Shown here: positions 1 through 13,322 of the stretch, one piece after another
How the letters are laid out: each line of letters starts with the position of its first letter
Numbering within the stretch: position 1 is the stretch's first letter
Assembly (NCBI GenBank): GCA_037074765.1
Contig: JBAMDO010000221.1
Location: 1-64,000 of the forward strand
Direction: 5' to 3'
Source: Mansonella perstans
Taxonomy: Eukaryota; Nematoda; Chromadorea; Rhabditida; Onchocercidae
DNA length: 64,000 nt
Notes under the pieces: generated by a model
Told to the model about the DNA's origin: nothing
Databases searched by the model: none
What the model saw: only the letters and a program-made list of their open reading frames with translations
Made by a program: the position numbers and the translations under genes

Positions 1-1037
1 CTTTTTTACTCCTTTAAGTGAATTTCTCATGAAATAATTCATCCGTCAATTTTCTATGAAATTGTTTGATAGTACTTATTGTTTCAAACAAACTGCACAA
101 ATCATTTCATAAACATAAGTGAAAAAATGTGCCAATTAGTATATCGAATCATGTGAAGGTAAGTAAAGTATTGGCATAAATATTATTCTATACGTGAAGT
201 TTGCACTTTCCTTAACAACCGATCACTTTTTCTTTCTCTCATTGTTTATTTCATTCATATCCTTTGCTATTTATTTATGATAGATATATCTTACTGAATT
301 TCTCATAAAAACTAATTAGTTTTATAAAAGCAAAAAAGCAGTACCTATTACCAAACTTTTTCTAATTTAATCAGTCTTAAAGTTGCTATCAAACCATTAG
401 TGGTTTAATTGCTTTTAACTTAGAGGTTTCTATTAGTAGAATGTAAACAAGAAAATGATTAATAATTGATTAATAATCTCTCATTGGATTCTTGTCGATA
501 AGAATATCTTCCTAAGTTTCTTTTTAAACTTATTTCCATTGATGATTTTAGCTGAAGCGTATTATTTTTCCAAAAAAACTGATAAAAAAATGAATAAAAA
601 TAAAAAAAAAAAAAAAAAAAAAAGCCAATGAACAATGAGAAACTAAAATTGCAAAACTAAAACAGAAGAATTAGTGGAGAACTTAACTAATAATATTTAG
701 AAAAACCTCGAGCATTATTAAGGGAAGATGTCAAGATAACGCTTAAACGTAAAATGAGAAGGCGTGGAATGTGCTAGACAAGTAGCTTACGGAATGTTTA
801 ATTAAGGGTTGATTTGTTTTCACTAAAATTCTTTACCAAAACACTCATCATTTCCATTCCGTTAACAAATATTCTTCATTCCGTAATTGCTTTCACATAA
901 ATTTTTAAATTCTTTTTGCGTCCAATAGAAGTTCTTTTTTCAGCGATAATTAATTGAGTACTTACAAATATTTCCTTTTGTTACAAATTTCACCATTCCA
1001 GCCCATCCTGATAAATACCTTTTGCTGGAACGAATGT
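1..1037. other. Non-coding stretch, no gene seen
   Basis: A+T-rich sequence without an open frame or splice-phased exon that I can support. The only distinct element is a run of about 22 A at 602-623. It could be intergenic or the intron of a gene beginning left of the window. Confidence 0.5.
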
Positions 1038-1539
1038 TTAGTGCATCTCAAAGTTCTTACAAATTGAGAAAGCATTATGAAAGCTTGAGAAACTAAACAA
1101 ATTTAATCCAGTAAAGCTAAAACTAGTCTGAATAATCGGTTGGTAGCAATTTAGTAACACAGACGTAGGAGTTCTGGAAAAGATGCACTTGACCCACGTT
1201 TGTGACTTGACAATTGGTATTCCGGTTATATCCCTAAATACCGCTTTCTTCAACGAAGCTTCAGCTTGTAATTCTATCATTTCGCTAAATTATAATCTCT
1301 AAAGCTCCCAAGCAAATGCATTCTACAGTCGGCTTATTTGCAAAAAATTTAAAAATATTAATACTCTTGATTCCTGAATTATAATCCCTCTCGCTCCATT
1401 TAAGAAATGTGACTGTGCGGAAATCCGGAATGTGGTTGTTGAACTCCAAATCATCAGCAAATAGTAGGTGATTCATAGTACAGATGCTGCCGCCTCCCTG
1501 TAAATTTTCTACTGCATTCAATCGAAAAATTTGCAACAC
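1038..1539 (-). pseudogene. Possible decayed LINE reverse-transcriptase fragment
   Basis: Two consecutive minus-strand open frames (1285-1539, then 1038-1280) are separated only by a stop and share codon phase. The first contains NHLLFADDL, which resembles the [YF]xDD catalytic box of non-LTR retrotransposon reverse transcriptases in its usual 'xNHLLxADDL' setting. About 25 residues later comes a GIK..INIFKF segment that could match the 'MxFGxxKC' strand that follows this box. Nothing else of the domain is intact, and the second frame (with SQTWVKCIF) is not recognised. A chance match cannot be excluded. It is not part of the neighbouring SOCS-box exon, which is on the other strand. Confidence 0.3.
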
Positions 1540-2704
1540 AGAAGCTGTGATGATTGTGGTGTTGCTTCGCTGAGGAGGCTTTCAGCTACTAGTTTTGTTG
1601 ACGATATTCTAAGCTGGAACTGAATATATGGAGAATGAGAGCTCAAAGAAAAAGCTCGATTGATCTTTGGAAATGACGGTGAAGTGTGTACTCGAAACGA
1701 TATTAACAGACAGTATTCCTAAAATGATTTCGTGTACTTCGTCTACTTCGACTCTTCGCGCTTTCTGTTCATTTTTGCTTATTTATCTGATCAGAATCTT
1801 TTGTCGATTGTAAAGTTTCGCAAATTTGCATTCACACTGCTGTAAGGCTTTTACAATGACTGATTAATTTACAATATTCCAGGTATGCTTTGCTGCTTAA
1901 AAAATTGTTCAACGTAATGTCGCATCACGAAGTGATCCTCAGCATGTTCAGAAGTTAAGAAATTCTATTTTTAATGTAGTCCATTTTGCTGTGATCATCT
2001 TAAAAAAACTTACCTAAAAATATAGTTCGAATTACTTAAGCTTGATCAGTTACTTTGATAAGTAAACTTTAATGGTTTCAGTAAATTCTTATAACTGAAA
2101 AGGTTGCATTGCTGTATTTGATCAGGCATGATGTATGAAATAAACATCAGAGTTGGCGATTAAGCGCTTTTAAAGCTTCAGAAGGAACTTTTCCCTGCTA
2201 TTACTTGCATCATAAAATGAGCTGCTATGACCATATTACGGATCAGAAAAATTGTCAGAAATTGAGAAACGCACTATTTTTTATCTTTTTAGTATTTTGT
2301 AACCGTAAAAATTCTAAATTGTAGGATACTGAAGTAATTTTCAAATTTATTTTAAATGTATTCGAGATAACGAATTCATTTACATTTGAAGACTGTTGCA
2401 GTTTTATTTATAGCATTAAACGAAACGATAAATCATCATTATCAAGTTATGCGCTGATTGGTACATATCGGAATAATGAAAATTTCACTGGTGCCAACAA
2501 GCAAATAAAGAAAACCGCTGAAGACCATAGGATGCCAGCTTACAGATCTGCAATACTAGGAGTTTGTTATCTTTGTTACGATAGGCTTGCCTTTCAAATG
2601 GCAAAACCTATTTTTTGGCCTTTGGTTATGTTTTTGTTATCAAATAATGTTACGTTTTTTTGAAGGCTCAGAGATTTAATAATGGCCCCATTAGTCTATT
2701 TCAG
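1540..2704. other. Non-coding stretch, probably intron upstream of the SOCS-box exon
   Basis: No exon with matching splice phase was found. Because the exon starting at 2705 has a clear 3' splice site, this stretch, and possibly the sequence left of it, is most likely an intron of that gene. The partner exons were not located. Confidence 0.4.
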
Positions 2705-2992
2705 GTTTGCCAGTTGCAATTGAAAATTTGCTCGAAATTAATTGAACTAGCTTCACCGTCCTGCCCAACATTATTTGATCTTACAACGTTCAAACCTTTA
2801 ACACTGAAAAGACTTGCTGGACGATCCATCCTGCTTCATCCTTGCGGCTTAGTTGGAATATTTTGCCGCAAGCCTGAAATTAATGGTGGTATTGGCATTG
2901 CCGATAGTAATAACGATGGATCATATTATCATCAAATGCTTCCCAATGAGCTAATCAGATTTCTGCAAAACGGAGCTACGGATTATGATTAA
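2705..2992 (+). CDS. Terminal exon of a SOCS-box-like protein (5' partial)
   Basis: A TTTCAG acceptor ends at 2704 and the frame is open (phase 0) for 95 residues to TAA at 2990-2992. AATAAA at 3011-3016 follows only 18 bases later, a compact nematode-like 3' end. The tail contains PLTLKRLAGRSILL, resembling an elongin-binding BC box (usual form [S/T]LxxxCxxx, here with Ala in place of Cys), and later LPNELIRFLQ, resembling the Cul5-side LPxPxxLxxYL motif. SOCS boxes at the C-terminus recruit elongin B/C-Cullin ubiquitin ligases, usually behind ankyrin, SPRY, SH2 or WD40 substrate-binding domains. The upstream domain exons were not found, so the class (ASB, SPSB or other) is unknown. The gap between the two boxes is longer than usual and glycine/asparagine-rich (NGGIGIADSNN). 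Confidence 0.45.
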   Translation, partial: VCQLQLKICSKLIELASPSCPTLFDLTTFKPLTLKRLAGRSILLHPCGLVGIFCRKPEINGGIGIADSNNDGSYYHQMLPNELIRFLQNGATDYD

Positions 2993-3010
2993 ATTTACAC
3001 TTGTCGAAAA

Positions 3011-3016
3011 AATAAA
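3011..3016 (+). terminator. Poly(A) signal AATAAA after the SOCS-box exon
   Basis: Canonical AATAAA 18 nt beyond the TAA stop at 2992. Short 3' UTRs of this kind are common in nematodes. Confidence 0.6.
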
Positions 3017-3717
3017 GACTAATGATTCTGAATTTGCCTACCCAGCCTGTTACTGCTTGCATTTAAGCGATCTTATTTTACAGCATCATAAATTCAAGGA
3101 AAATTTAATCTAGCTAAATAAGCTAAAGCTATTTTGTTTCCTTACTTTATATAAATAAAGTAATAACGAAGGGTTATTTTGAAATCTTAAAAACTTAGAA
3201 GGAAAAAATATTGTTTAAAAATGAAAATTGTTTGACATGTCTCCTTATTTGAAGTTGATAACCTTTCACGTTATTTTATATGGAACTGTTCCTATTACTG
3301 CTTTTATTCAAATTCCATTTTTCCCATTTATTCATTTATGATAGTTGTTTCAAATGCTGAATCTTCTGGCTCATAGTTAGAGGGATAGTTAATCATCCTA
3401 TTTTGACATTCAAGCTTTATCATTATTGACCGAAGTATTTGGTTCCAATCCATCACTTTTCTTTTCTCTGGGTATTTTTGAAAAATAGGCTGCTTAGCTA
3501 TGCTGTATCTTTCGGGTTATCAATTTCATTTTTTTAACATTTTATAATTCTTGCTTGCTTTATCCATTTTGTTATTCTTTGTATCGTTTTGCATTCTGGG
3601 CTGAGTTGAATGTCGCACGGATGTCTCGGTGCAACTTAGAAAATATTTGGTGATTTTAATGGGTAATGACGTAACTGAATTTCACTTTGAGTATGTTAAT
3701 GGAAAAGTATGAAATCG

Positions 3718-3825
3718 TAACCACTGCAGAAAACTGAATTATTATACCCAGTATCTGAACATGTAAATGAATAACCATTGCAGAAAACTGAATTATTATA
3801 CCTAGTATCTGAACATGTAAATGAA
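3718..3825. repeat. 54-bp tandem duplication (two copies)
   Basis: Copy 1 (3718-3771) and copy 2 (3772-3825) are each 54 bp, directly abutting, and differ at only two positions (both C/T). Both start TAACCA and end GTAAATGAA. The high identity in otherwise unconstrained sequence suggests a recent duplication. The unit length is a multiple of three, but no convincing frame runs through it. Confidence 0.9.
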
Positions 3826-6800
3826 ATATTTAATAGCTTCAGATGTATATACAGCCGCATTCAATTAAGTTTTAAGATTCGAATTTTTGCAAGGAATTTC
3901 CTTTCCATATCATGAAACGTGAAACGTGAAACGCGAGATTTGCAAACGGAAGGTTTGAAGATCAGAGGAGAAGATATTTCTCGTCTCGGAAGAACACATG
4001 TGAATTCGATAAAAATACTCGACATGAACGACCTCGCTGTTAGGCACGTGAATAAAAGTACATGTCGAGTGATATCACACAGCTATTTTTACAGCAATCA
4101 AAAAAAAACTGAATCGTTGAAACGATTTTTTTAGGGTTCAAATAGATCGCTTTTTCATCTCACATTTATAACTAAAACGTTTGAATCGAGAAATAGCAGT
4201 TTTCTTTGATGCATGTCATGTTAGGTTAATAAATTGAGAATGGCTTAGCTCATGGAAATCTTATGATTTCTAATGATGATATATGGTAGGAATAGTCTCT
4301 AAAGGATTTTTTAAATCACACCCTCTTCCAGCGATCTATCTATCATCGTTTTTCGTTGATAGGTTAACAGTAATTATTTAGTGCGCAAGGCCTCATGATC
4401 ACTAATAAGAAGGACAAAAGAAAATAGTTCTTGGGTAACTTAATTTACTGATAAATCGACAAATAAATGGAGTGGTTGTAAAATGAGAAAGCAAAGAATC
4501 ACTGTTGTCCCATTTTTATGTTATTGATCTGCAGCACTATGGGATGTGATACTTGGGTTCAACATCTGATAAACCATATTATTTATTACAATATCATTTA
4601 TTCTTAGAACTCTCAAGTAGAAAGTTATGCAAACGTTATATAAATAAGTCCTTAATGGTGGTGCTTCTCGGCTTAACTTGAATGAATTGGTGATTAAAGC
4701 ATATTCGAGTATCTAGAAAGAAGGAGTGAAACACTCATGACGCTGAACCAAGTTCTTTATTTATAGTCACCTCTAGGAAGATATACCATTGAAAACATAG
4801 GCAGTGTTGCCTAAAAATTTCATCCACAAACATCAATATTGATACAACATGTATCGATGTTATAGAAGAAATCCTTGATCAAGAAACATCGTTGATGAAT
4901 GCCTGAGATCATTCAGTTTTTCTTGTTTTATAGAGCCGAAATTTTATTTATACCTTTGGAGTTCAATATTTTTACTGATTGTCGAGATGTTTTTATGGAT
5001 CAGTTTTCTATAATGTTTGATTTGAATGCCGTGATTTAGGATTTGAATTTCTGGAGAATAGAAGCCTTAATATTTCTCGCTTCTAAAGGTTAATTTTTTT
5101 AGATGATTTCAAATGCTAGATAAATATGATAAATTTCCTGTTTAAATAATAGCAAATTTCCAGTGAAAAGGAATGCAAGTAACAATTTAATCTAGATATA
5201 ACATAATGTATTTCCTGTTGACTAAACGTAGAAGTGGTATAGTGTAGCTTTAAGTGAAATATTTTACCACGTGAATTTCACTTCAGTTAACAAGTTGACA
5301 TTTAAAGTCAGAGCTGTGAAAAATTTCAAGCTGCTTCTCTTCATCAATCGCTTTAAATTGCCATTTCAAACAAATTTTTGCTTGTGTCCCTTCCTTTTTT
5401 ATGAGACATTTGACACATTGAACTTTGCTCTTTCTGCATGACATAATGATTAGTAAAACGTTATGTGGTTTTGATCTCAATTACATCTACGGCAGAAGTT
5501 GAAATCAGTTTTCATATAAGAACTCGGAAGCGCTCTGAAGTTTACCAAACATGTTTTCATTGAATACAGATTCAATCTTTGAAATTTGTCTTGAAAGAAA
5601 AACTTTCTAGCAAAAAACACTAACATAGTAAGATAATAAGATACTAACATACCTAGTGAATATGAAATGCCAAATCAGCTTCGGTAGTGTGACTCTGAGT
5701 GGCAAACTTGATGACGAAAAGAGATAATCATTTGTCAAGGTCGACAGAAATGATGACATTTCTGGTTGTACTTTTCTTTAGCGTTATTCAGTTTTATGCA
5801 TTCTTATATACAGATTTTACTTCATCTTCCACTCAAGTTATCAAAATGAAATTGACAAAAACTGATGAAATTTTGTTGAAATAGAATTTTGGGTGAACAT
5901 GCTAATAGCGCTCTCGCACATATTTCAGTATAAGTAACAATGTTCAGTATCCCGAACAAATGATAATTTTTTTTACATTGCATTAAAGTATATCAATTGC
6001 TAAATTCAAAGCATACAGACTATCTTCCGTGCTTTATGACTTGCAAAAATTTTTTGACTTTTTTATCGAAGATTTTTAAAATTTAATGCAAGAAGAATTA
6101 AGAAATAATACAGGAAGTCATGTCCACTAAAAAATCCACAAAAAAAATGAAAAATCCTAAATGCTAAAGCTCTGACTTATGAAGTCAATGGAAACTTCTA
6201 AGTGAACAAATACCGAACTTTTGAAACGAGCAATGCGGGTAGACTGCTTTTCGATGATAAATTATACGGCGATAATGAAGCACTGATTTATTCTAAGCAA
6301 GGAATTAAAATGAACACGATTATTTTGGGAATTAAGCATTCCACGTAAGTGTATTGAAGAACTGCAAACAGAATTTGAAATTCGCTATCGATTTTGAAGC
6401 TAATATTCGGCATTGTTTGCTACCGATGTTTTAACAATATTAGTAATAGAATCATTGGATACAGGTACTTTTGTTGAATTAGAAAACAAATTTAAAAACA
6501 TTCTATTTAATTCTCATCCATTCTTTTGTTTAACCTTTCGTTTGTTACAATATCGCTGTTAACTTTTTTTTTTGCAGTTCTTTGAGTGATACAAACGACA
6601 TTGATATTCCTAACTCTAGATCTATAATAATATGGTTCACTTTTTCCGCATTTATTCCTCACCTCAATACCATTTTCTTTTTTTTTTTTTGTTAGCTTGG
6701 TCCGCTACGCTTTATTTTCATTTTAACATGCAAAAACAGATGTGCTTTTACCATCTGCTTGTAGATTCAATCTTTCATTTAACTCTAGAATGACCCTTCT

Positions 6801-7367
6801 TTCGATCTTCTTGCTCCCGGATATCATCAGTACGATATAATTTTGGAATTTATTTCAACCTTCAAGCTTTTAAATTTCGAGAACAAATAAATATATATGC
6901 CTCCAAAATTTGAAGATCAATGGAAATAAGCAATAATAATTCCACCGCTTTCTTCTATTTTCGTTCGGCGAGAAATTATCAAACCTGAATAGACCCAATT
7001 CTCTGAAGACATGAGAGGAGCAGAGCAGGATGTGCATATAAATACATATAGGATTTCTTTTAAGATGCCTTGATAGCAGTAATATATTAATTTTTATATT
7101 TTATTTAAAATATATATATTCTTAGATATATTTTGTTTCATAGTCATTTTCCCTTTAGAATCTTATAGTAAAAATGATGATGATGTAATAATTATCGAGT
7201 GGTCGTCGCTGGTCACTACGAACATCACTTCCTTCAATTCATTCTTTATATCCTAATATCTTTGCTAAGAATTTAGGAACATTACTAAATTTAATACCCT
7301 GTATCTATTTAAGAAATTAAATTTACGATTCTTGAATAAATATTGATCAAAGATATAAATTTATGCT

Positions 7368-7430
7368 AGATCTAAATTTTTTTTTTTTTTTTTAAATCTA
7401 AATTTACTTTTTTTTTTTTTTTAAGATCTA
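7368..7430. repeat. Duplicated ATCTAAATT + poly-T unit
   Basis: Two adjacent units, each ATCTAAATT followed by a long T tract and AA, ending with AGATCT. The outer AGATCT hexamers face each other around the T-rich block. Probably slippage or duplication within a homopolymer. Confidence 0.6.
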
Positions 7431-10400
7431 TAAATATTGACCAGATGTGATCCGAAGATCTTTCACTGTGTGGAAAGATAGATTACTGAAAAATTATTGC
7501 TGATGTTTTAGTAGTAGTAGCAATGATAACATTAGTGGCAAATGATAATTAGATAAAAGGAACAGTGTAGAATTCGGCACATCATTATCAATGATTTATA
7601 GACAATATCCATAATGCAAATGGATTAAGCGACTAGCAATGTTCTATCTAAGGGGATATGGTATTCTATTCCATAGAACTTCAAATACTTTTTTTTCCCA
7701 AGAAATAGTCGGAATCCTCAAAACTACAATGATTTCGTAGATGATAATTGAATAAAAAAGAGAAGAAAATGTAAGTGTTCACGTGAATTTCTTTCTACAG
7801 TAAAAGAAATAGTACTATAATGATGTCATACAATGTCTATTGATAGGGATGTTCAAAAATGTTATTTAACAAAGTGCAAAAATAAGTACATATCAGATCA
7901 TGCAATCTTGTTTTTCTATATTTACGAATTCTGCTAGGATGAAGTGAAAATTGATCGTACTGCACAATTTGAATCCACTGATAGCGTGAAGAAATGATAA
8001 AACGATATCAATAATAATCTTCAAATTTTAGCTTATTTTATGCTTTTCAAAATAGGATGAAATTTTTAGATTTTTTTAGAATTTGCTATTATTAAAAATT
8101 TGAGGGACGATAATAGTTTGACAACGAAACTATGGTACTAAATTTTATTAAATGAAAAGTTATAGTCATTTGAGCTGTCCCTCATATTTTCATCAAACAT
8201 TTGAATAAGTTAAAAGAAGGGTCGTCGCTCCGTCTACTACACCGCATTTCTCTTTTCTTTTCTATCGCTGTACGTATCTAACTTGTAAGAATATTTTACT
8301 ATTCTTACGTTGTCATCGTCATTGTCGCTCCATTAAGACTGCTCAACAGAATGGAAAGAGGAAGTATTTCCATCATCTTCGAGGAGACAAAATTTGGGGG
8401 ACAGTCATCTGTGCCCTCTTCCAAAATAGATTTTTCGGCTTTTTAACACATGTTTTGAAGGATGAAATATCTTTCTCCATCTATTTTTTTTCAAATTCTT
8501 TTGCTAACAAAGAAAAAAAGAGAAAGGAAACCTTATCCTACATGACAATGGATGTCAAGCAGCAAAATAATTCCCTCGATAATTTGGAAGAATGGCTTTA
8601 GAAAAATACAGGAATTAAATTTTATGATTCCATTAAACGCAATTTTCAGCAAAATGAAAGACTGATCTCTTTCCTTGCATTTTCAACGTCATAATATTAA
8701 AGAGACAAAAATTACTGAAGTAATGAATTGATTAACATTTTTTATATAGAAGTATTATGAAGTAGCAGGAAGGTTCAGATTCATAGGTCACTCAAATTAC
8801 GATTGATTCTGTATAATGATAGACAATTGCTTATAAAACGAGAAAGCACAAAAGCTAGTTCCAAATAGAGAATGAAAACATTTCAACAGATGATGTGGTC
8901 CTTCAAACAGTACGCTTATAGCAAGTGGCACATTTGACGGAAAGAACATTGTAACTTAGGAGAACCACTTCGCCCACTTCGCCCGAGAGGACTGTCAGAT
9001 TGTGTGAAACCAGAAAGCACAGATTCAAATGATGTTGAGGAGCAACTGGCGGACTACATATATGTATTTCTTCAACACGATAAATTGGTACTGTCTGGAT
9101 ATGACGCTTAGCGATAGTATCAGGAAAGATCTAGGCTAGATCAAAAGAAAAATTTAGGACAGATTGAAGGAGGAGTCAAGGCTAGACCGAGAATACTCTT
9201 TTATTTAAGAAAGGGCAAGGTGCAAAAGAGAATGACAGGGTAATTTAGATTCGAGAATGCTTATTCGAAAACTTGCTCATACGATCATCGCTGTGACCAC
9301 TACAGCAGCTATGCATCTCTACTTTGTTATTTTCGCTTCAAAAAAATGATTTTTTTTTCTTTTTTTTAAAAAAATGATAATGAATCCATTTTTGATTTTT
9401 TCTTTGTCTTGTCAGGATTTCCCTCTCGCCAGCTAATCAGCTGTATTTGAATGATACAACATATTACTCAAACCAGGTGTGCCGCGTTAGTCCCCCTGAA
9501 GTTTGTCCTGGCACTTGGCAACTGCCAGAAATTGTGTTGCTATGAAGGGTGAGGTTAGGTTACCTTCGAGCTTGCTTTTTCATCGATTCAGCCACAGATT
9601 TTAATCTGTCCAAAAGATCCATCCTCTATAACGAAGCACGTACTCCGCTATTAAGAATTTAACAATAGTACGAAAAAGGCAACGGAACCAGGGAGAGATT
9701 TTTTGTCAGCAAGAATCGAAGATACTTTTAAAACCATAAGCAGAAGGAAAGTTAACCTGTTTTTGAAAAACTTCTAAACGACGCTTTTAAAGGGTTCCCA
9801 ACTTTTCAACAACTGGATTCATACGAAAAAATTGGAGTAGCAGTAGTATTTAACTAAAGTGTTAGGCAATAGAATAAAGGAAAATGACTTATTACAATTC
9901 TTCGAAAAGGTACCATGCAGGATTTGTCCAGACATATATGGGAAGGATCAGGTGACGTTAGAAAAGTTGCTTTATTTTTTCGATGAAAGAAGTAGAAGCT
10001 ACCTAATAAATCTTTTGATTCTTAAACTTTAAACCACGTCATAAACGTGTACATTTATTCGATTAGTATTTGTAATTAATGAAGATATATGGATGATAAC
10101 GAAATGAAATCTTTTGAAATCGTAAAAATTGACTGTCTCTCCTGAATATTTATATAGGAACCATTTCATTGTGGATGCTCTGAGAAGGAACCAAACTTTA
10201 AGAAGACATAAATTTACAATCCAAACTGCTACTGACTCTCTTTTACATCATTTACTTACAAATAAAACAAGTTCTTTTCTTTGAATTTTTATTTTTGTCT
10301 CAATTTTTCTCTGCAAATTTCGACAATTCTATCGTATAGAGGAGAAATTAAAATAGCTAAATTGGAAGGACACTTAAAGAGTAGTGCTTGAGTGACCAGA

Positions 10401-10652
10401 GTGAATTTATTCGTTTTCTTGGCAATTCTGCTACTCACACTACTAAGTCTATCTCATATCTGTATTTTGACCTAATGAGTGGACATTGCTTACTCATTAT
10501 CTGTCTGCACGTGGTCATTTAATGAGTATGCGAGATGCTGTAAGGGTTATTTTGATGTGAAGTTTTTCCTTTTCACTAACGCAGGCTATTCATTTACATT
10601 CACAAGGCGATGATTATTATCAGTTTTAAGTTCCCTAGGGAAGGTATAGATG

Positions 10653-10678
10653 TTTTTTTTTTTTTTTTTTTTTTTTTT
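10653..10678. repeat. Poly-T tract (26 T)
   Basis: Uninterrupted run of 26 T. No acceptor-like TTTCAG follows, unlike the T run at 28995, so it is not proposed as a splice signal. Confidence 0.9.
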
Positions 10679-11676
10679 GCATTTTGCTGGATTTAATTCT
10701 TCTATGTATTGCTGCGGAGATTATGATAAAATTCATTTTTTTTTTCCCTATAGTTTTGGTTTGAGAATGGATTTGATTTTTTTTTTTAAAATCATATATT
10801 AGTTTTGTTTAGCATTTTTCTTTTCGATTAATTGACCCAATGATTTTCGTTGAATCTAATAGTATTTACTAGTCCATCCTTATTGTGCCTCAATGATATT
10901 TTTTTTTTTTTATTTACCTTTACTATTTTGCGCTCTGTGCCTAACCTACAACTTACTGGCCTTATAGGTCATTAATGAATGATCTGTGCCACACTTTATT
11001 TATTAAATTCATTAACATATTAATAAAAAAAAATCACTTTCTTTTCCAATTTCAAAAAAAATAAAAAATCATCCAAAAAAAATTTTTAATAGTAACACAA
11101 TGAAAATGAATCCATAAGCTAAATTTATATCTGTTTTAGATCTCAAAAAAAAGCATTGCAAAAAAACATAGAAACTAAACAATCATATACATATATATGT
11201 CAACAGAATTCACTAAAAAAAGAGGGCTCTTCACACAGATGTTCAAAAAAAAATCTAAAGTCAGCCAAAATTTTTTGGTTTAAACAAAACTTGACTCTCG
11301 AATTAATAACTTTTGACTATCCGAGAACTAATCCAGTTCAAGAAACAAATTTTAGACCTCCAAATAAAATGAATTAAAATATTTTACAAAAAATTAAAGT
11401 AAAAAGTAAAAAAAAGACATTACAATAATTAAAGTTAAAAATTGAAGCACATAGACGATTATTTTGGAGCACTCACATTAAACAATCAAAAAACTGTCAA
11501 TGAATAAAAAATTATACATTAAATAAACTAAAAATAAGTAATACTATCCTAATACAACCAAAACCAAAGTCAAATTTAATATTTTAATAATAAAACAAAA
11601 GTTTATCAACACTATAGCCCTTAATACTAAAAAAAACGCCAAATCCAGACATATACACATACATACAACATAAAAA

Positions 11677-11951
11677 CATACATACATACATACATACATA
11701 CATACATACATACATACATACATACATACATACATACATACATACATACATACATACATACATACATACATACATACATACATACATACATACATACATA
11801 CATACATACATACATACATACATACATACATACACATACATACATACATACATACATACATACATACATACATACATACATACATACATACATACATACA
11901 TACATACAAACATACATACATACACACATACATACATACATACATACATAC
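11677..11951. repeat. (CATA)n tetranucleotide microsatellite, ~275 bp
   Basis: Nearly perfect CATA/TACA repeat interrupted by single variants (around 11833, 11908 and 11924). Because a 4-bp unit has a 12-bp period at codon level, the minus strand reads as a Met-Tyr-Val-Cys repeat in all three frames. This produces three overlapping spurious open frames of 119-212 codons (within 11544-12182). Confidence 0.97.
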
Positions 11952-13287
11952 CTGCACATAAAACATACATGCACACGTACACACACATATGATTACAGAG
12001 ACTCTTAAGACAAGAAGCACACAGAGAATACAGAGAATATAGAAGAATATGTTCAACTGGAACAATCGATTAATACCGCTATGCTGGAACGACTTTCTGC
12101 AATATGCAGGCATAAAAAATGGACGGGTGGAGACACGTGCGTGCACACGTACACTTACGTGCAGACACATATACACGTGCACTCTATAGATTCATAAATA
12201 TCGGCATACTCAATGGAATGGTTGGTTCATTTCGAATGAGTAGCGCATTTTTTGAATTTGTTGAGATGGTCCCTACTGAAATTCGTAACATGCAGTTAGG
12301 TGGCCAATGTTGATGCGGCATATTATAATTCAAAAGATGCGCACGCTTAATGTGTCATCACTTAACGTATTTCTCGTAAGTCAGTTTGTTGATAGCGTTG
12401 TGTGCTGGTTGGATAAATTCTGTTTGTCTGTTTAAGATGAGTTTGTTATCTGTTTTATGTTTATCTCCGTGAATTTCATATATTTTCTTTTGTAACAATT
12501 ATAATTAATATCCATTTGAATAACTTTTAAAGGGATTATATCGAAACGATATCAAACTTTTGGAAATTTTTCTGTAGCAGGGAATGAGCTTTATTTGATA
12601 AAATAACGTCAAAATTGACGAATATTTTGCCAATTCTTTTTGTCGTATTTGCGATTGCGGTTGAGCTTGATAAGTAATTAATTCATTCCCTAATCTAAAG
12701 CTAGTACTAAAATCTTGCCTCAGTTTTGCCGAAAAAAAAAATTAGCTTAAATTTGTCAAAAAGTTTGATATTCTAAATGAAGCTGGAAAGGAAAGTAATT
12801 TAAGTTTTTGTAAAATTTCAACGTGTAAAGAAGGTATCATTTTTATCATTTTAGATTATTGATAAAATTAGACTTCATTTAATCTTTTAAACTCATTAAA
12901 GAAATATTCTCTAAATTAAATATGAAACAACAGATTCACTTTTTTGCGTCACCAATTCGTGAATTTTTATTTATGAAAAGCTTTCTCATTGCAAAATTCG
13001 AACACTTCTTGCTTATGTATATGTCCTATCTATATGTTTCCTCTACGTTCTCTCTCTCTCTCTCTTTTCCACTGTCTTCCCTTACCTAGCCAATACTTAT
13101 GCATTCTAAGTGTATCACGAACTCTCAGACATTTTTGAACTGACTTTTTTCAATTTTTGCAAATGATATGGTCCCCTAATCTGTGCTTTTTTTTTTTTTT
13201 TTTTTTTTTAAGAGTGCTACATTCTTTACATCCTTAAAGATATTTCTTTTCTATACGGTCCCCACAAATTGCATTGTTTTCTCTTTG

Positions 13288-13322
13288 TCTCTCTCTCTCT
13301 CTCTCTCTCTTTCTTTCTCTTT
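13288..13322. repeat. (TC)n simple repeat
   Basis: Pyrimidine TC repeat. A second shorter one lies at 13047-13066. The Ser/Leu- and Arg/Glu-rich open frames over it are composition artefacts. Confidence 0.9.

Larger units (their letters stand above)
3826..11676. other. Long gene-poor stretch with simple repeats
   Basis: Nearly 8 kb without a recognisable exon. Short open frames at 3919-4134 (+), 5283-5480 (-), 5699-5884 (+) and 11156-11377 (+) have no recognisable domain and no convincing splice context. Contents noted: a tandem GTGAAAC motif near 3917; a duplicated ATCTAAATT-plus-poly-T unit at 7368-7430; a perfect 6-bp-stem hairpin (CTGGCA/TGCCAG) at 9508-9528 within a slightly more G+C-rich patch (about 8,930-9,560); and a 26-T run at 10653-10678. 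Confidence 0.5.

Noticed and set aside
11544..12182. Three overlapping minus-strand ORFs of 119-212 codons made of a Met-Tyr-Val-Cys repeat
   Set aside because: Produced by the (CATA)n microsatellite, which reads open in every frame; no ordinary coding sequence flanks it.
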